Shown in pieces: positions 43,884 through 53,792 of a stretch of DNA of 64,000 bases (positions are counted from its first letter, which is position 1; every line of letters starts with the position of its first letter). Under the pieces are notes generated by a model. It was not told the DNA's origin and did not search any database. It saw only the letters and a program-made list of their open reading frames with translations. Made by a program: the position numbers and the translations under genes. Where the stretch lies: assembly GCA_030448185.1 (NCBI GenBank), contig JAUJNL010000005.1, forward strand, positions 1-64,000, written 5' to 3'. The stretch comes from Cytophagales bacterium. Lineage in GTDB: Bacteria > Bacteroidota > Bacteroidia > Cytophagales > 172606-1.

Positions 43884-44586
43884 ATGTTTGAGCAAAGAAG
43901 TACCCAGGCGGAGATTATGGATGAACTTACCCTGGGGGCGAGGATATGGCGCAGACCCTGCGGGAGTTGAAGTTTATCAATTACTGGCTGGGCGGAAACA
44001 GCGTTACCCTGCAGGGACTCTCTCATTTGCTGGGACCCGCGGCCCAACATGCCAAACCCCTTACTATTGCCGACCTGGGATGCGGGGGCGGGGACATGCT
44101 GGTATTGATGGCTAACTGGGCCGGAAACGAAAAATTGCCGGTCCGGTTCACTGGGGTGGATGCAAATGCCTACATCATTTCCTACGCCGCCCAAAATACT
44201 ACCGCGTTCCCGGAAGTAAGCTATTCGAACCTGAATATATTTTCCGACGCCTTTGGCGGCAGCAATACGATGTAGTGACTTGCACCCTCTTTTGCCATCA
44301 CTTCACCGACGGCGAACTGATCGACTTGTTTCGCCAGTTAAAACACCAGGTACGGGTGGGCATTGTCATCAACGACCTGCACCGGCACTGGCTGGCTTAT
44401 CACCTGATTAAATGGCTTACCCGTTGGTTCTCAAAATCGTATCTGGTTCGTAATGATGCCAAGCTTTCCGTCTGGCGGGCCTTCCGCCGTAAGGAGCTGA
44501 TCCGGTTGCTGGGCGCCGCCGGGTGGAGCAGGTAGAAATCCGCTGGGCCTGGGGCCTTCCGCTGGCAAGTGGTGGCCCGGAGGTAG
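43884..44586 (+). CDS. SAM-dependent methyltransferase, several frame breaks
   Basis: The SAM motif IADLGCGGGDMLVLMA and FTGVDANAYIISYA, then YDVVTCTLFCHHFTDGELI and VINDLHRHWLAYHLIK, mark a class I methyltransferase. It is split by indels near 43936 (G5 run), 44262, 44521 and 44551, all in G-rich stretches. The rebuilt product is about 230 aa from ATG 43884 to TAG 44584-44586. It follows the polyketide synthase by 23 bp and probably methylates that product. Confidence 0.75.
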
Positions 44587-44637
44587 GAAACAGCGGCAGT
44601 TTACCATTTCGGGTTTATAATTTCCAGTTGACTGAAG

Positions 44638-44694
44638 AAGTGGCAGCAGTCAAAGCATCTTCTTACTTCATTCCTGCCACTGCTGCTGCCACTT
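44638..44694. repeat. 12-bp inverted repeat between convergent genes
   Basis: AAGTGGCAGCAG (44638-44649) pairs exactly with CTGCTGCCACTT (44683-44694) over a 33-base loop. It lies between the methyltransferase and flavoprotein ends and may end transcription in both directions, although no T run follows. Confidence 0.45.
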
Positions 44695-44725
44695 ACTTCT
44701 TACCTCCTTCCCTAATCAATTCCCC

Positions 44726-45960
44726 TTATCGTCCGATATTCCTGCCGGCAATATAACCGGTAGTCCAGGCGGCCTGAAAATTGAAGCCACCCGTAATGGC
44801 ATCTATGTCAAGCACTTCTCCCGCAAAAAATAAGCCCGGACACGCGGTGCTTTCCATGGTTTGCCAGTTTACGTCTTGCGCAGAAATGCCTCCGCAGGTG
44901 ACAAATTCTTCTTTGAATGTACTTTTGCCGGTTACTCCAAAGGAACTGCGCGTGAGCACGTCTACCAGCTTATTGAGGTTTTTCTTCGGCACATCCGCCC
45001 AACGCATATTTTCCGGGATTTCGGCTAATTCTGGTCATCCGTTTCCAGAACCGGGAGGGCAAGCCAAACAGGGCATTGGCCGCAATTGTTTTGCGGGGTG
45101 AGTGGTCACGGAACGCATTCAGCTCGGCCTCAAGCTTTCTTCGTGAAATTGCGGCAGCCAGTTAACCAACAGGTCGAATCGGTATTGACGCTGCGCCAAT
45201 TCACGGGCCCCCAGGCCGATAGCGGAGAATAGCCGGTCCGCTGAATCCCCAATGCGTGATCAGCACCGGACCGGTTTGCTGCAATTTGGTGCCAGCCACT
45301 TTCACTGTCGTTTCCGGAATGGCAATACCGGCCAGGTCAAGCAGCGGTGAATCGGAATGTTAAACGTAAACAGGGAAGGAACCGGACTCTCAATGTGATG
45401 ACCTGAAAGGGTGAGCCAATGATACGCATTGAGCTGTGGATTGCCACCCGTAGCTACCAATACCCGGTCTGCTTCCAGTACTTCTTCATTTAGTAGCTTT
45501 AACTTAAATCCAGTACCGTTAACATTATGGTCTATGCGGGAAGCCCCAGTGGAGGTACGGATCTGCACACCCGTCCGCCGGGCTTCCGCCAGCAGGCAGT
45601 CAATAATAGTCTGCGAATCGTCGGTCACCGGAAACATAGCGGCCATCGGGTTCCGTTTTCAGCTTCACGCCGCGTTTTTCGAACCATTGCACCGTATCTG
45701 TTGCGCTAAACTGAGCAAAGGGACCAGGAAGTATTTTTTCGCCTCGGGTAATACTTCACCAGCCGGGTACGTTCAAAGCAGGCATGAGTGACGTTGCAGC
45801 GGCCACCTCCCGAAACTTTAACCTTAGAAAGCAATTTAGGGCTCTTCTCCAGCAGCGTTACCCGGCAATCAGGGAAAGACTGGGCACAGGTAACGGCCCC
45901 AAAAAATCCGGCTGCGCCCCCGCCGATTATAATTATCTGTAACCGTTCTTTTCGGCTCAT
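44726..45960 (-). CDS. HI0933/BaiN-family NAD(P)/FAD-dependent oxidoreductase, several frame breaks
   Basis: The start is MSRKERLQ at 45960. The N-terminus has a Rossmann motif [15 protein letters not shown] and the family-specific [11 protein letters not shown]. Later parts in other frames include [50 protein letters not shown] and the end [25 protein letters not shown]. Breaks near 45735, 45640, 45350 and 45010-45200 split it. Intact members have about 400-410 aa, as here. The role of the family is unclear in most species. Confidence 0.75.
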
Positions 45961-46106
45961 TTCTTCATGGTTCCCTGCAAATATGGCCATTCACCCGCAC
46001 TTGTCTGCTACTGCAACCAAAACTCATCGTTATCAGTACGGTACCAGCCTATTCACCGGTAACCTGATAATAGAGCCCCTGCCGGTATTTTTATGCATTT
46101 CGCCTT

Positions 46107-46559
46107 TTAAACCAGTTCCTTTTCGAAACATACACTGGTTATTACATTCGCATACTGCCCGTAGTTAGGGATTACCCGGTATTGGTTTTTCTGGTAGAGT
46201 TGAATGGCTTCTGGCTGCTTTTGGCCCGTTTCAAGAATACATTTAGTAAAGGCAAGTTCCTTTGCCCAATTCTCCAGTTCAACCAGAATTTTAGTAGCAA
46301 TCCCTTTTCCGCGATTTTCCGGCGATACGTACATTCTCTTTACCTCCATTATTCCGGGGGCATATTCTTTAATGGCCCCACAACCAATGGCTTGCTCATG
46401 TTGATAGGCAAGGACTACATAGTTAATTGTATCAATCTTATTAAACTGGGCGTAGAAGGCGTGGTCTGTCCCATCTCTTATCCTTAAATCCGCATCAAGA
46501 TGCTTAATCAGCGCTACGAAGTGGGTATTGGAAGAGTCCGTTCTCAGTAAGCGTATCAT
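46107..46559 (-). CDS. GNAT-family N-acetyltransferase
   Basis: The 150-aa protein shows the acetyl-CoA motif A (VSPENRGKGIATKIL, about 78-92), VKRMYV before it and the motif B region LETGQKQPEAIQLYQKNQY. Substrate cannot be told. It is a single gene. Confidence 0.85.
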   Translation of the reverse strand: MIRLLRTDSSNTHFVALIKHLDADLRIRDGTDHAFYAQFNKIDTINYVVLAYQHEQAIGCGAIKEYAPGIMEVKRMYVSPENRGKGIATKILVELENWAKELAFTKCILETGQKQPEAIQLYQKNQYRVIPNYGQYANVITSVCFEKELV

Positions 46560-46683
46560 TTCTTCTATGGTTTGGTATAAAGGTAACCCACATTTGCCGG
46601 TCCGGCAGCTGGTCCATAGCGTTCCTGCGGTTTGAGTGGCAAAGCAGGTATTAGGGTAAGTATAAGGCTAGACTGCAGGTATA

Positions 46684-46721
46684 CAAAAAAGGGTCTGACA
46701 ATAACAGCCAACCCCTTTTTA
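46684..46721 (-). terminator. terminator after galT
   Basis: An 8-bp AAAAAGGG/CCCTTTTT stem with a long loop lies 18 bp after the galT stop on the minus strand and ends in a T run. Confidence 0.6.
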
Positions 46722-46738
46722 TTGTAATAGCAATGGTT

Positions 46739-47800
46739 TTATCCCTCGTTGTCAGTTTTTTGTGCCTTGTAATGTACTTCGGGCAGGCTACGCAATCTTT
46801 CAGCAGCCCATTCGGGGGTTATGTCACGTTGCGGATTTCCCAGCATCTCGTAGCCCACCATAAACTTTTTCACCGTGGCTGACCGCAGCAGCGGCGGGTA
46901 AAAGTGCATATGCAGGTGCCATTCCGGATGCGTATTGCCATCGGTAGGAGCCTGATGAATACCAGCTGAGTAGGGAAATGATACCCGGAAAAGGTTATCG
47001 TACCGGATGGTCAGCCGGCGGATGATGTCGGCATAGGCATCTTTTTCAGCTTCCGTGAGTTGCGTGATCTGCTGGAGGTGCCGGCGGCTGATAACTAAAA
47101 CCTCAAAAGGCCATACCGCCCAGAAGGGCACCAACGCCACAAAGTGCTCATTCTCCACCACAATTCGGGTTTTCTCTTCCTGCTCCACCTCCAGATAATC
47201 AGTAAGCAGGCTGCGTCCGGTCTTATCGTAATGTGCTTTCAGCTGGGTGCTTTCCTTCACAATTTCCAGCGGCAAGGACCGCTGGGCCCATATCTGCCCA
47301 TGGGGGTGCGGATTGGAACAGCCCATCATTTCACCCTTATTTTCGAAAATCTGCACGTAGTTGATATCCGAGCGGCTACCCAGCGTAGTGAATTCATCAG
47401 CCCAAAGGTCTACTACTTTGCGGATGGCGGCCGTATCCATTTCGGGCAGCGTCAGATCATGCCGGGGTGAGAAACAAATAACCCGGCAAATACCCGATTC
47501 GCTTTTGGCCTGCAATAAACCTTTCCGGTTCACTTCCCCGGCCGGGGTATCATTCTGAAGCGCCGAAAAATCATTGGTAAATACAAAAGTGGTATCATAA
47601 GCGGGGTTTTTCTCTCCGCCTACCCGTTCATTACCCGGACATAGATAACATTTAGGATCATAGGCCGGACGGCTGTCAGCGGGCACATCTTCTACTTTTC
47701 CCTGCCAGGGCCGCTTGGAGCGGTGTGGGGATACCAGCACCCAGTCGCCAGTCAGGAGGTTAAGTCGGGTATGGGAATGATCGTTGGGATTAAATGTCAT
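46739..47800 (-). CDS. galT: galactose-1-phosphate uridylyltransferase
   Basis: GalT of the Leloir pathway moves UMP between UDP-glucose and galactose-1-phosphate. The 353-aa protein has the zinc Cys pair CYLCPGNER (about 50), the nucleophilic His in [11 protein letters not shown] (about 165) and [11 protein letters not shown] near the end. It lies 112 bp downstream of galK on the same strand, an apparent galK-galT unit. Confidence 0.93.
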   Translation of the reverse strand: MTFNPNDHSHTRLNLLTGDWVLVSPHRSKRPWQGKVEDVPADSRPAYDPKCYLCPGNERVGGEKNPAYDTTFVFTNDFSALQNDTPAGEVNRKGLLQAKSESGICRVICFSPRHDLTLPEMDTAAIRKVVDLWADEFTTLGSRSDINYVQIFENKGEMMGCSNPHPHGQIWAQRSLPLEIVKESTQLKAHYDKTGRSLLTDYLEVEQEEKTRIVVENEHFVALVPFWAVWPFEVLVISRRHLQQITQLTEAEKDAYADIIRRLTIRYDNLFRVSFPYSAGIHQAPTDGNTHPEWHLHMHFYPPLLRSATVKKFMVGYEMLGNPQRDITPEWAAERLRSLPEVHYKAQKTDNEG

Positions 47801-47912
47801 ACTAAGTTAGTAAATGATCAATGGACATTGGACAATTGTCATTAGTTGATTGGTCATTGGTAAAAAGATCATTCAGAGCAAAAGCTAATGACCATTGACG
47901 AATGACTAAACC

Positions 47913-49079
47913 CTAAAATTTAGCATTATTTATTAATGCTGTTCCGTCCTCAATGACCGCGGTATACATCTTCAGGTCTTTGCCCATAGCAATTTTGTAG
48001 GCTTTCTTCATTCTTTCGAATAAGTCTTCCACGGCTTCTTCCTTGACCAGGTTAATCGTACACCCGCCGAAGCCGCCGCCCATCATCCGGGCACCCAGTA
48101 CCGCTTCTTCCGTTACGGTAAAGGAAACCAGGTAGTCCAGCTCAGCGCAGCTTACTTCGTACATATCGCGCAGGCCGTAGTGGGAGCCATACATGCGCTG
48201 ACCAAACGATAACAGGTCGCCCCGTTTCAGATCGCCGCAGGCGGATTGCAGGCGGGCATTTTCTTCAATTACGTAGATGCAACGGTTAAACACAATGGGG
48301 TCAAATTCCCGCTGGTGTTGCAGGATAAATTCCCGGGAAACGTCTCTGAGCGACTGAATGGTCGGATCGTGTTTTTGCAGCAGGCGTACCCCTTCCTCGC
48401 ACTGGGCACGCCGGGTATTGTATTCGGAAGAGGCCAGGGAATGTTTTACATCCGTATCCATCAGCACAATTCTAATCCCAGCCATTTTAATCGGGAAGTA
48501 TTCGTATTCCAGGGAACGGCAGTCGAGCAGGATAGCATGGTCTTTTTTGCCAAATACACTGGCAAACTGGTCCATGATCCCGGATTTTACGCCCACAAAC
48601 TCATTCTCGGCTTTCTGGGCCAGCTTAACTAAATCCGTACGGGAAACAGTAAGCTTGAATAATTCACTTAGGGCGAAGCCCACGGCGCATTCCATGGCGG
48701 CTGACGAGGACATACCCGCCCCGATGGGTACATCACCGCTCATGACACAGTTAAATGGCTTAACCGCATAACCGGCCCGTTGCAATTGCTCCACCACGCC
48801 CATAATATAATTGGGCCAGCCTTTTTCCGAAAATTTCATTTCGTTGAGCCGGACTGTAAAAGTATCATTGAGGTCAGCGGCAATCCAGTGGCAGACTTCA
48901 TCCTGACTGGGTGCAATGGCTACGTAAGCCGCCTTATCAACGGCAGCGGGGAGCACAAACCCATTATTATAATCAGTATGTTCACCAATAAGGTTCACCC
49001 GGCCGGGAGAACGGACAATGAGCGGTTTTTGCCCGAACTGGGACTGGAATAATCCGTGGATACGATTCGCAATGTTCAT
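47913..49079 (-). CDS. galK: galactokinase
   Basis: GalK phosphorylates galactose. The GHMP signature motifs are SPGRVNLIGEHTDYNNG (about 25-41), the ATP loop PIGAGMSSSAAMECAVG (about 118-134) and MMGGGFGGCTINLV near 340. The 388-aa length is typical. It precedes galT and is the first gene of the unit. Confidence 0.94.
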   Translation of the reverse strand: MNIANRIHGLFQSQFGQKPLIVRSPGRVNLIGEHTDYNNGFVLPAAVDKAAYVAIAPSQDEVCHWIAADLNDTFTVRLNEMKFSEKGWPNYIMGVVEQLQRAGYAVKPFNCVMSGDVPIGAGMSSSAAMECAVGFALSELFKLTVSRTDLVKLAQKAENEFVGVKSGIMDQFASVFGKKDHAILLDCRSLEYEYFPIKMAGIRIVLMDTDVKHSLASSEYNTRRAQCEEGVRLLQKHDPTIQSLRDVSREFILQHQREFDPIVFNRCIYVIEENARLQSACGDLKRGDLLSFGQRMYGSHYGLRDMYEVSCAELDYLVSFTVTEEAVLGARMMGGGFGGCTINLVKEEAVEDLFERMKKAYKIAMGKDLKMYTAVIEDGTALINNAKF

Positions 49080-49392
49080 AATAGCAAGGAATAGCTTCTT
49101 CGAAAATTGGAGGCGAATCTACTATTTTCAGCCTGACTTTACAGGACAAATGCGGCTACACGAAAAAAACGTGATAAAACCGGGCTTTGTCCGGGCAATA
49201 GTGCCTGAAAGTTGTTTTACTTCCTCCGCGTATACGGGCTAAAAGAGAAAGGTTCTTCAATTACCCCTGGTTCAGAGGCGGAACCACTGCAAAACCATAA
49301 TAAACCGGAAGTAATAATTACATGCTTATAATCCGGAAAGTTAAAAAATATTCAGAAAAAAGTTTAATTAATACGTATTGCGTCGTAACCGA
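49080..49392. other. gap upstream of galK, no gene seen
   Basis: About 310 bp of ordinary sequence. TAGATTCG on the minus strand near 49112-49119, one mismatch from TAnnTTTG, could be the galK -7 box. No operator palindrome stands out. Confidence 0.35.
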
Positions 49393-49656
49393 TCAGGAAG
49401 CGATATTGAAAGCATCATCCACATTGATCAAATCCAGGTAGGCAGTGAGACAAAGCGTAGTGGTAAAGGGTAAAATCTTACGGATTTCGTTCTTATACGT
49501 GTCAAACCAAACTTCCACGAAGAAATTGTCCAAGTAGAGAAGACTAACCCGGCGACTCAGAAAATACCTTTCGCACAGAAATACGGCCTGCGTATTGATC
49601 AATTCTAATTGCTTGCTTATCGATAGTTTATTAAACTGGACCAGCGTAGTAGGCAT
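49393..49656 (-). CDS. hypothetical protein (87 aa)
   Basis: The acid/aromatic-rich small protein (LCERYFLSRRVSLLYLDNFFVEVWFDTY, then TTTLCLTAYLDLINVDDAF) has a regular length and composition and seems real. Similar short proteins of unknown function seem common in Cytophagales. It stands alone between galK and the deaminase gene. Confidence 0.55.
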   Translation of the reverse strand: MPTTLVQFNKLSISKQLELINTQAVFLCERYFLSRRVSLLYLDNFFVEVWFDTYKNEIRKILPFTTTLCLTAYLDLINVDDAFNIAS

Positions 49657-49776
49657 AGGTAGCTTGTTTTAATATTTTAGGTACTCGTGTAAGATTTTCG
49701 CTAAAATAATACAATTATATTTCCGGTCAAACGATTCCTTAAAACATTATTTATACGGTAAAAACCACGCATTAAA

Positions 49777-50220
49777 ATGAATCAGATGGATCTTTTTATG
49801 AAAATTGCCATTGAAGAAGCAAGACTCGGGCAGAGCGAGGGAGGCATCCCGATTGGCTCGGTGCTGGTAAAGGATGGAAAAGTAGTAGCCCGCGGGCATA
49901 ACAAGCGGGTGCAGGAAAATAACCCGATTCTGCACGGGGAAATGGACTGTCTCAACAATGCCGGCCGGATCGGAAGCTACCGCAATTCGGTCATTTATTC
50001 CACGCTGATGCCTTGCTATATGTGTGCCGGAACCATTGTGCAGTTCAAAATTCCCAAGGTGATTGTGGGAGAATCACGCACGTTTCAGGGAGCCCGGGCA
50101 TTTATGGAAGCTCATGGGGTAGAGGTCGTAGATCTGGACTTGCCCGAATGCGTGGAGATGATGGAGCAGTTTATCCGGGAAAAACCCGACCTGTGGAACG
50201 AAGATATTATGGAATTGTAG
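49777..50220 (+). CDS. cytidine/deoxycytidylate-type nucleoside deaminase (cytosine deaminase-like)
   Basis: The 147-aa protein has the zinc-binding pair HGEMD (HxE, catalytic Glu) and LMPCYMCAGTIV (PCxxC). IGSVLVKDGKVVARGHNKR and GGIPIGS are typical of the Fcy1/guanine-deaminase-like branch. Substrate is likely cytosine or another nucleobase. ATG 49777 is supported by the strong N-terminal helix. A shared terminator with rpmE2 follows. Confidence 0.85.
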   Translation: MNQMDLFMKIAIEEARLGQSEGGIPIGSVLVKDGKVVARGHNKRVQENNPILHGEMDCLNNAGRIGSYRNSVIYSTLMPCYMCAGTIVQFKIPKVIVGESRTFQGARAFMEAHGVEVVDLDLPECVEMMEQFIREKPDLWNEDIMEL

Positions 50221-50304
50221 AAATAATTAAAAGGTAATAGTTTATGAGTTAAAAGTTGAAAGGAGAATAAATAGAGCGCAAGCTTTTGCTGGAAGTTTAC
50301 CATT

Positions 50305-50334
50305 AAAAAAGCCCCTTTCAAAAGGGGCTTTTTT
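50305..50334. terminator. bidirectional terminator
   Basis: A 14-bp perfect stem (AAAAAAGCCCCTTT with its complement) around a 2-base loop gives T runs on both strands, between the convergent deaminase and rpmE2 genes. Confidence 0.9.
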
Positions 50335-50354
50335 ATGTATGTCACGGAGACAGA

Positions 50355-50600
50355 CTACTTTTTGCCGTAACGCTTCATGAATTTCTCCACGCGGCCGGCA
50401 GTGTCCAGCATTACATTTTTACCGGTATAAAAAGGGTGAGAGGCAGAGCTAACTTCAACCTTAACCACCGGATAGCTTTTGCCGTCTTCCATCGTAATGG
50501 TTTCAGCAGGCTTTAATGTAGAGCGAGTGATAAATTTGGTATCGCTTGATTGGTCCCAAAAAACTACTTCACGGTAGTCGGGATGAATCTCTTTTTTCAT
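50355..50600 (-). CDS. rpmE2: 50S ribosomal protein L31, type B
   Basis: The 81-aa protein starts [18 protein letters not shown] and lacks the Cys zinc motif, as in type B L31, which is zinc-free. [21 protein letters not shown] is the family ending. It is the usual L31 of Bacteroidota and stands alone. Confidence 0.95.
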   Translation of the reverse strand: MKKEIHPDYREVVFWDQSSDTKFITRSTLKPAETITMEDGKSYPVVKVEVSSASHPFYTGKNVMLDTAGRVEKFMKRYGKK

Positions 50601-50637
50601 TGTATTCGCAGTTAAATTTTCTTCCGCAATGAGCCCG

Positions 50638-50645
50638 CAAATATA
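50638..50645 (-). promoter_or_regulatory. -7 box of the rpmE2 promoter
   Basis: On the minus strand TATATTTG matches the TAnnTTTG consensus, 38 bases before the rpmE2 start. Confidence 0.6.
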
Positions 50646-50768
50646 GGAAAATACTATTTTACTCGATAATTTTTCTCCCTATTTTTTGTGAAATGATTGT
50701 CCATTTTCGGCGGAGAAACCAGAAATTAAAAATCAGCAACAGTAAAGCCATAACTATCAACCTCCCGA

Positions 50769-51698
50769 ATGACCTCAATCCTTACTTATACTTCGCGCCT
50801 GGCCCCCACGCCCAGCGGCTATCTGCATGCCGGCAATGCCTTTTCTTTCACGCTTACCTGGCTGCTGGTCAGGCAATCAGGCGGAAAGCTGCATTTGCGG
50901 ATTGACGATATAGATGCCGAACGGACCCGTCCGGAGTACGTGGAGGATATTTTCCAGTCGCTGAACTGGCTGGGCCTCGACTGGGACACTGGTCCCGTGA
51001 GCCCGGAGGATTTTGTGGAACGGCACTCCCAACTGCGGCGGCTGGAGGGGTATAACCAGTTGCTTAACAGCCTGGAACAGGCCGGCAAGCTCTATGCTTG
51101 TAATTGCTCCCGGGCACAAATTGCAACCAGTTCCGTCAATGGCATCTACCCCGGTACTTGCCGGCATCGTAAACTGCCAATGAATGCTCCGGAAACTGCC
51201 TGGCGGATCTACGTTCCGGAAAATACCCGTATTGCCATCCGGGAGATAAGCGGACGGGAAACTAAAGTGCCGTTGGATACAGCCATGGGCGACTTTGTAG
51301 TGCGGCGTAAAAATGGTTTGCCTGCTTACCAGATTGCTTCTTTGGCCGACGATTTACAGTCTGCTTGCAATATGATTGTACGGGGATCTGACCTGATTCC
51401 CTCTACTGCCGCGCAGCTGTTCATGGCGCAGCAATTGGGCCTTAAGGCTTTTACTGAAGCTATTTTCTACCATCATCCCTTGCTGCGTGACTCCACTGGC
51501 CAGAAGCTTTCCAAATCAGCAGGTTCCGCTTCCCTGAAAAGCTTGTATGCAGCAGGCCAAAGTCCGGCAACGTTGTTCCAAATGATTGCCAAAGCCTTAC
51601 AATTGCCTGACCAGCGGGTGAAAGAGGCCAAAGATTTACTCGCCCAATTCTCTACAACGCTGTTACCTTTTGGTAGGATAACGCTTCCGCACTTCTGA
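50769..51698 (+). CDS. gluQ: glutamyl-Q tRNA(Asp) synthetase
   Basis: The 309-aa protein is a truncated GluRS-type enzyme without anticodon domain. It shows SRLAPTPSGYLHAGNAF (HIGH-type motif), zinc Cys in YACNCSRAQI and TCRHRK, DDLQSACNMIVRGSDL and the KMSKS-type loop QKLSKSAG. GluQ attaches glutamate to queuosine in tRNA(Asp). ATG 50769 is chosen because the longer start (50693) gives random sequence. Confidence 0.85.
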   Translation: MTSILTYTSRLAPTPSGYLHAGNAFSFTLTWLLVRQSGGKLHLRIDDIDAERTRPEYVEDIFQSLNWLGLDWDTGPVSPEDFVERHSQLRRLEGYNQLLNSLEQAGKLYACNCSRAQIATSSVNGIYPGTCRHRKLPMNAPETAWRIYVPENTRIAIREISGRETKVPLDTAMGDFVVRRKNGLPAYQIASLADDLQSACNMIVRGSDLIPSTAAQLFMAQQLGLKAFTEAIFYHHPLLRDSTGQKLSKSAGSASLKSLYAAGQSPATLFQMIAKALQLPDQRVKEAKDLLAQFSTTLLPFGRITLPHF

Positions 51699-51813
51699 CC
51701 TAACAGCTAAAAGGTTTTATACTAGGAAGTTATGGAGCTGTATTCCTATTATCCTTGTTCCGGCGAGGCGGCGGATAAATATCTCTATAAGGGGTTCAAG
51801 GAAGCAACTGGCT

Positions 51814-52387
51814 TTATAGTACAAATCGATACAAATCAGCCATTGTAATCGCTAAGCCAAGGCTTTCTATGTGCAGTTTCGAATTAAGTTCAGTATAAAG
51901 TGGACGCATTTCCCATTTGCCGTTTACCCGTTCATGTAACCTGACCCAAACTTCCATTGGGTCAATAATAATATAAGCTTGCAGACTGGTAATAGTGTAA
52001 TAAGCATCAAGTTTTTTACCAGTATCTTCCCGCTGCGTGCTTGCCGAAAGTACTTCTATCAATAACACAGGTTCCCGTTTGGCATCTACGGAGTTCTTAT
52101 CTTTTTCGGAGCAGGTAACCATCACATCGGGCAGGCGGTAATTGTTTTCATGCTCAATGATCAGCCGTACATTTTCCGTATATCCGGCATCCGCCGGGAT
52201 AAAAGTGTTCCATGCATTTGCTAGCCGCGTTGAGCACAATCTGGTTGTGGGCATCAGTGGTATATTCCTCTAATACAATGATTTCCCCTTTGGCATACTC
52301 ATAGCGTTCACCCGGCTTAGCCTGCCTGACCAAGTGCTGGTATTCTTCAATCGAATACGAATGTTTATTTTGTAATGCGTCCCCCAT
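51814..52387 (-). CDS. Uma2-family (DUF820) PD-(D/E)XK endonuclease-like protein, one frame break
   Basis: The N-terminal part (HSYSIEEYQHLVRQA, RYEYAKGEIIVLEEYTTDAHNQIV) and the C-terminal part (YRLPDVMVTCSEKDKN, PVLLIEVLSASTQREDTGKKLDAYY) are in two frames that meet near 52230. They give one protein of about 190 aa. Catalytic-type residues are the Asp of LPDVMV and the E-x-L-S of LIEVLS. This is a common, often multicopy family of unproven role. Confidence 0.75.
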
Positions 52388-52606
52388 ACCGGATAAAATT
52401 ACCAAAAAAGCAGTTTAAATGAAGCCTATTTTCCCAAAGGACTGTAGCAATAAGCAATTGGAAAAGCTGAAACCCCATTCAGATGATTGGGAATTCGTTT
52501 TGCCACCGCGTTCGGGGGAGACAAAGGCTGGGTACGTCCATATGGCCCGGCAAACCTGCTTGCAGACAAGGACACGCTGCCAGCAAATGAGTGAAGTTTG
52601 ACTGAT

Positions 52607-52637
52607 AAAAACGGGCGAATGTTGGTTCACCCGTTTT
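52607..52637. terminator. hairpin, one of two near-copies
   Basis: A stem AAAACGGGCGAA/TTCACCCGTTTT with one C-A mismatch and the loop TGTTGG, with T runs on both sides, matches the hairpin at 53744-53771. A neighbouring ATG frame on the plus strand (52419-52601, 60 aa) is doubtful. Confidence 0.55.
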
Positions 52638-52870
52638 GTCGAAAAATCTGTGCGGTTCTTTATGATTTTACTTCGGCTACAAAACTTTTTTCTTAAAAAT
52701 TGAAAATTTCACGCAAAGGTGCTAAGGGCGCAAAGCAATGAAACCACCCAGCTCGGAAGCAGAAATCAACTCATTCGCACATCAGCGCATACACTAATCA
52801 GCACACCATCACAAACCTTTTGAAACCGGAGGCAAGTCTTCTATGTCGTAATAGTGGTATACTGTCAAGG

Positions 52871-53740
52871 CTACGGAACTCTCCTGGCCGTGCCCATACC
52901 GGTAAAGGGTAGTTTGAGCAATTGTCCGAGAGAATCATAGGTGAGAACTTCACGGTACTTGCGGACATTCTCCCTGCCAAAAATCTGCTTTTCAATCACC
53001 TGACGTTGCTCATTATATACCAGACTAATGTATTCTTTGAAACGCTGCCGTTCGTAAGCCGAAAGCGGAGCTGTCAGCGTAATCAGGGAAACATCACCCT
53101 CCTGGTTATAAGTATAAGCGCAGTTCAACGCCGGGCTACCGGATGCGTTCATCTTAACCCTGCGGACAATTTTTCCGGGGGCCTCCTCTTCAAATAACCA
53201 ACCCCGGGTGGCATGCAACAGGTAATCTAAAGCGTACCGGCGCACGTATTTCTCGTAGGTTGTATCCCTCGGGAATGACGGATTAGCTAACTCATCACCC
53301 ATGAGATTGAACCGGGCCTGATAGACCAGAGACGTATCGCCATTGGGTTGATAAGCATAGACGTCCTTCAATTTCAAATGATACTGCACATAATTCAGGT
53401 TGCGCCGGTACTTGATGCCAATGCCCCGCAAGATATTCGGCGGAACGCCACCTTCCTGCTGGTCTAGCAGCAGTACCGCATCCACACCGGCTTCTTGTGC
53501 CCGGCGTTTCATCTGGGTCAGCAATGCATTGAAGCTGGCATAGGGGGCAAATACTTCCAGCCCTACCACTTTGTAGTAATCCGAATCCGGCGGCGTCTCG
53601 TTTTGCAGGAAAATTTCGACGTTCTGCTGGTGAGGCAACAGCGGAATATCCACCAGTTGCTGGGGAGCCCGGTAGGGCCGTAGAGAAGTGCAACCAGCTA
53701 AAACCAATACAACCAGCGGGAGTAAACGGGTTAGTTTCAT
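52871..53740 (-). CDS. hypothetical lipoprotein (289 aa)
   Basis: The signal peptide MKLTRLLPLVVLVLAGC has a clear lipobox. The mature protein is of mixed alpha/beta type, with a stretch AQEAGVDAVLLLDQQEGG that resembles heavy-metal-binding-like envelope lipoproteins, and a long C-terminal part (YNEQRQVIEKQIFGREN, YREVLTYDSLGQLLKL) that recalls RHS-like beta-hairpin text. No family is certain. It starts directly after the terminator T run of metG (ATG at 53738-53740), so its expression may depend on read-through. Confidence 0.6.
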   Translation of the reverse strand: MKLTRLLPLVVLVLAGCTSLRPYRAPQQLVDIPLLPHQQNVEIFLQNETPPDSDYYKVVGLEVFAPYASFNALLTQMKRRAQEAGVDAVLLLDQQEGGVPPNILRGIGIKYRRNLNYVQYHLKLKDVYAYQPNGDTSLVYQARFNLMGDELANPSFPRDTTYEKYVRRYALDYLLHATRGWLFEEEAPGKIVRRVKMNASGSPALNCAYTYNQEGDVSLITLTAPLSAYERQRFKEYISLVYNEQRQVIEKQIFGRENVRKYREVLTYDSLGQLLKLPFTGMGTARRVP

Positions 53741-53743
53741 AAA

Positions 53744-53771
53744 AAACGGGTGAATGTTGGTTCACCCGTTT
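53744..53771 (-). terminator. terminator of metG, abutting the next start codon
   Basis: An 11-bp perfect stem (AAACGGGTGAA/TTCACCCGTTT) with loop TGTTGG, then a T run that ends at the ATG of the lipoprotein gene (53738-53740) on the minus strand. Confidence 0.75.
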
Positions 53772-53792
53772 CGCTACAAATTCTGTGCTGAC

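Noticed and set aside
52419-52601. Plus-strand 60-aa frame
   Set aside because: Composition is acceptable but there is no promoter, family or conservation evidence; left out.
53295-53765. Minus-strand frame beginning MNQHSPVF, also seen at 52630
   Set aside because: Both start in the duplicated hairpin DNA and run antisense or out of frame to the lipoprotein gene; the shared start comes from the hairpin copy.
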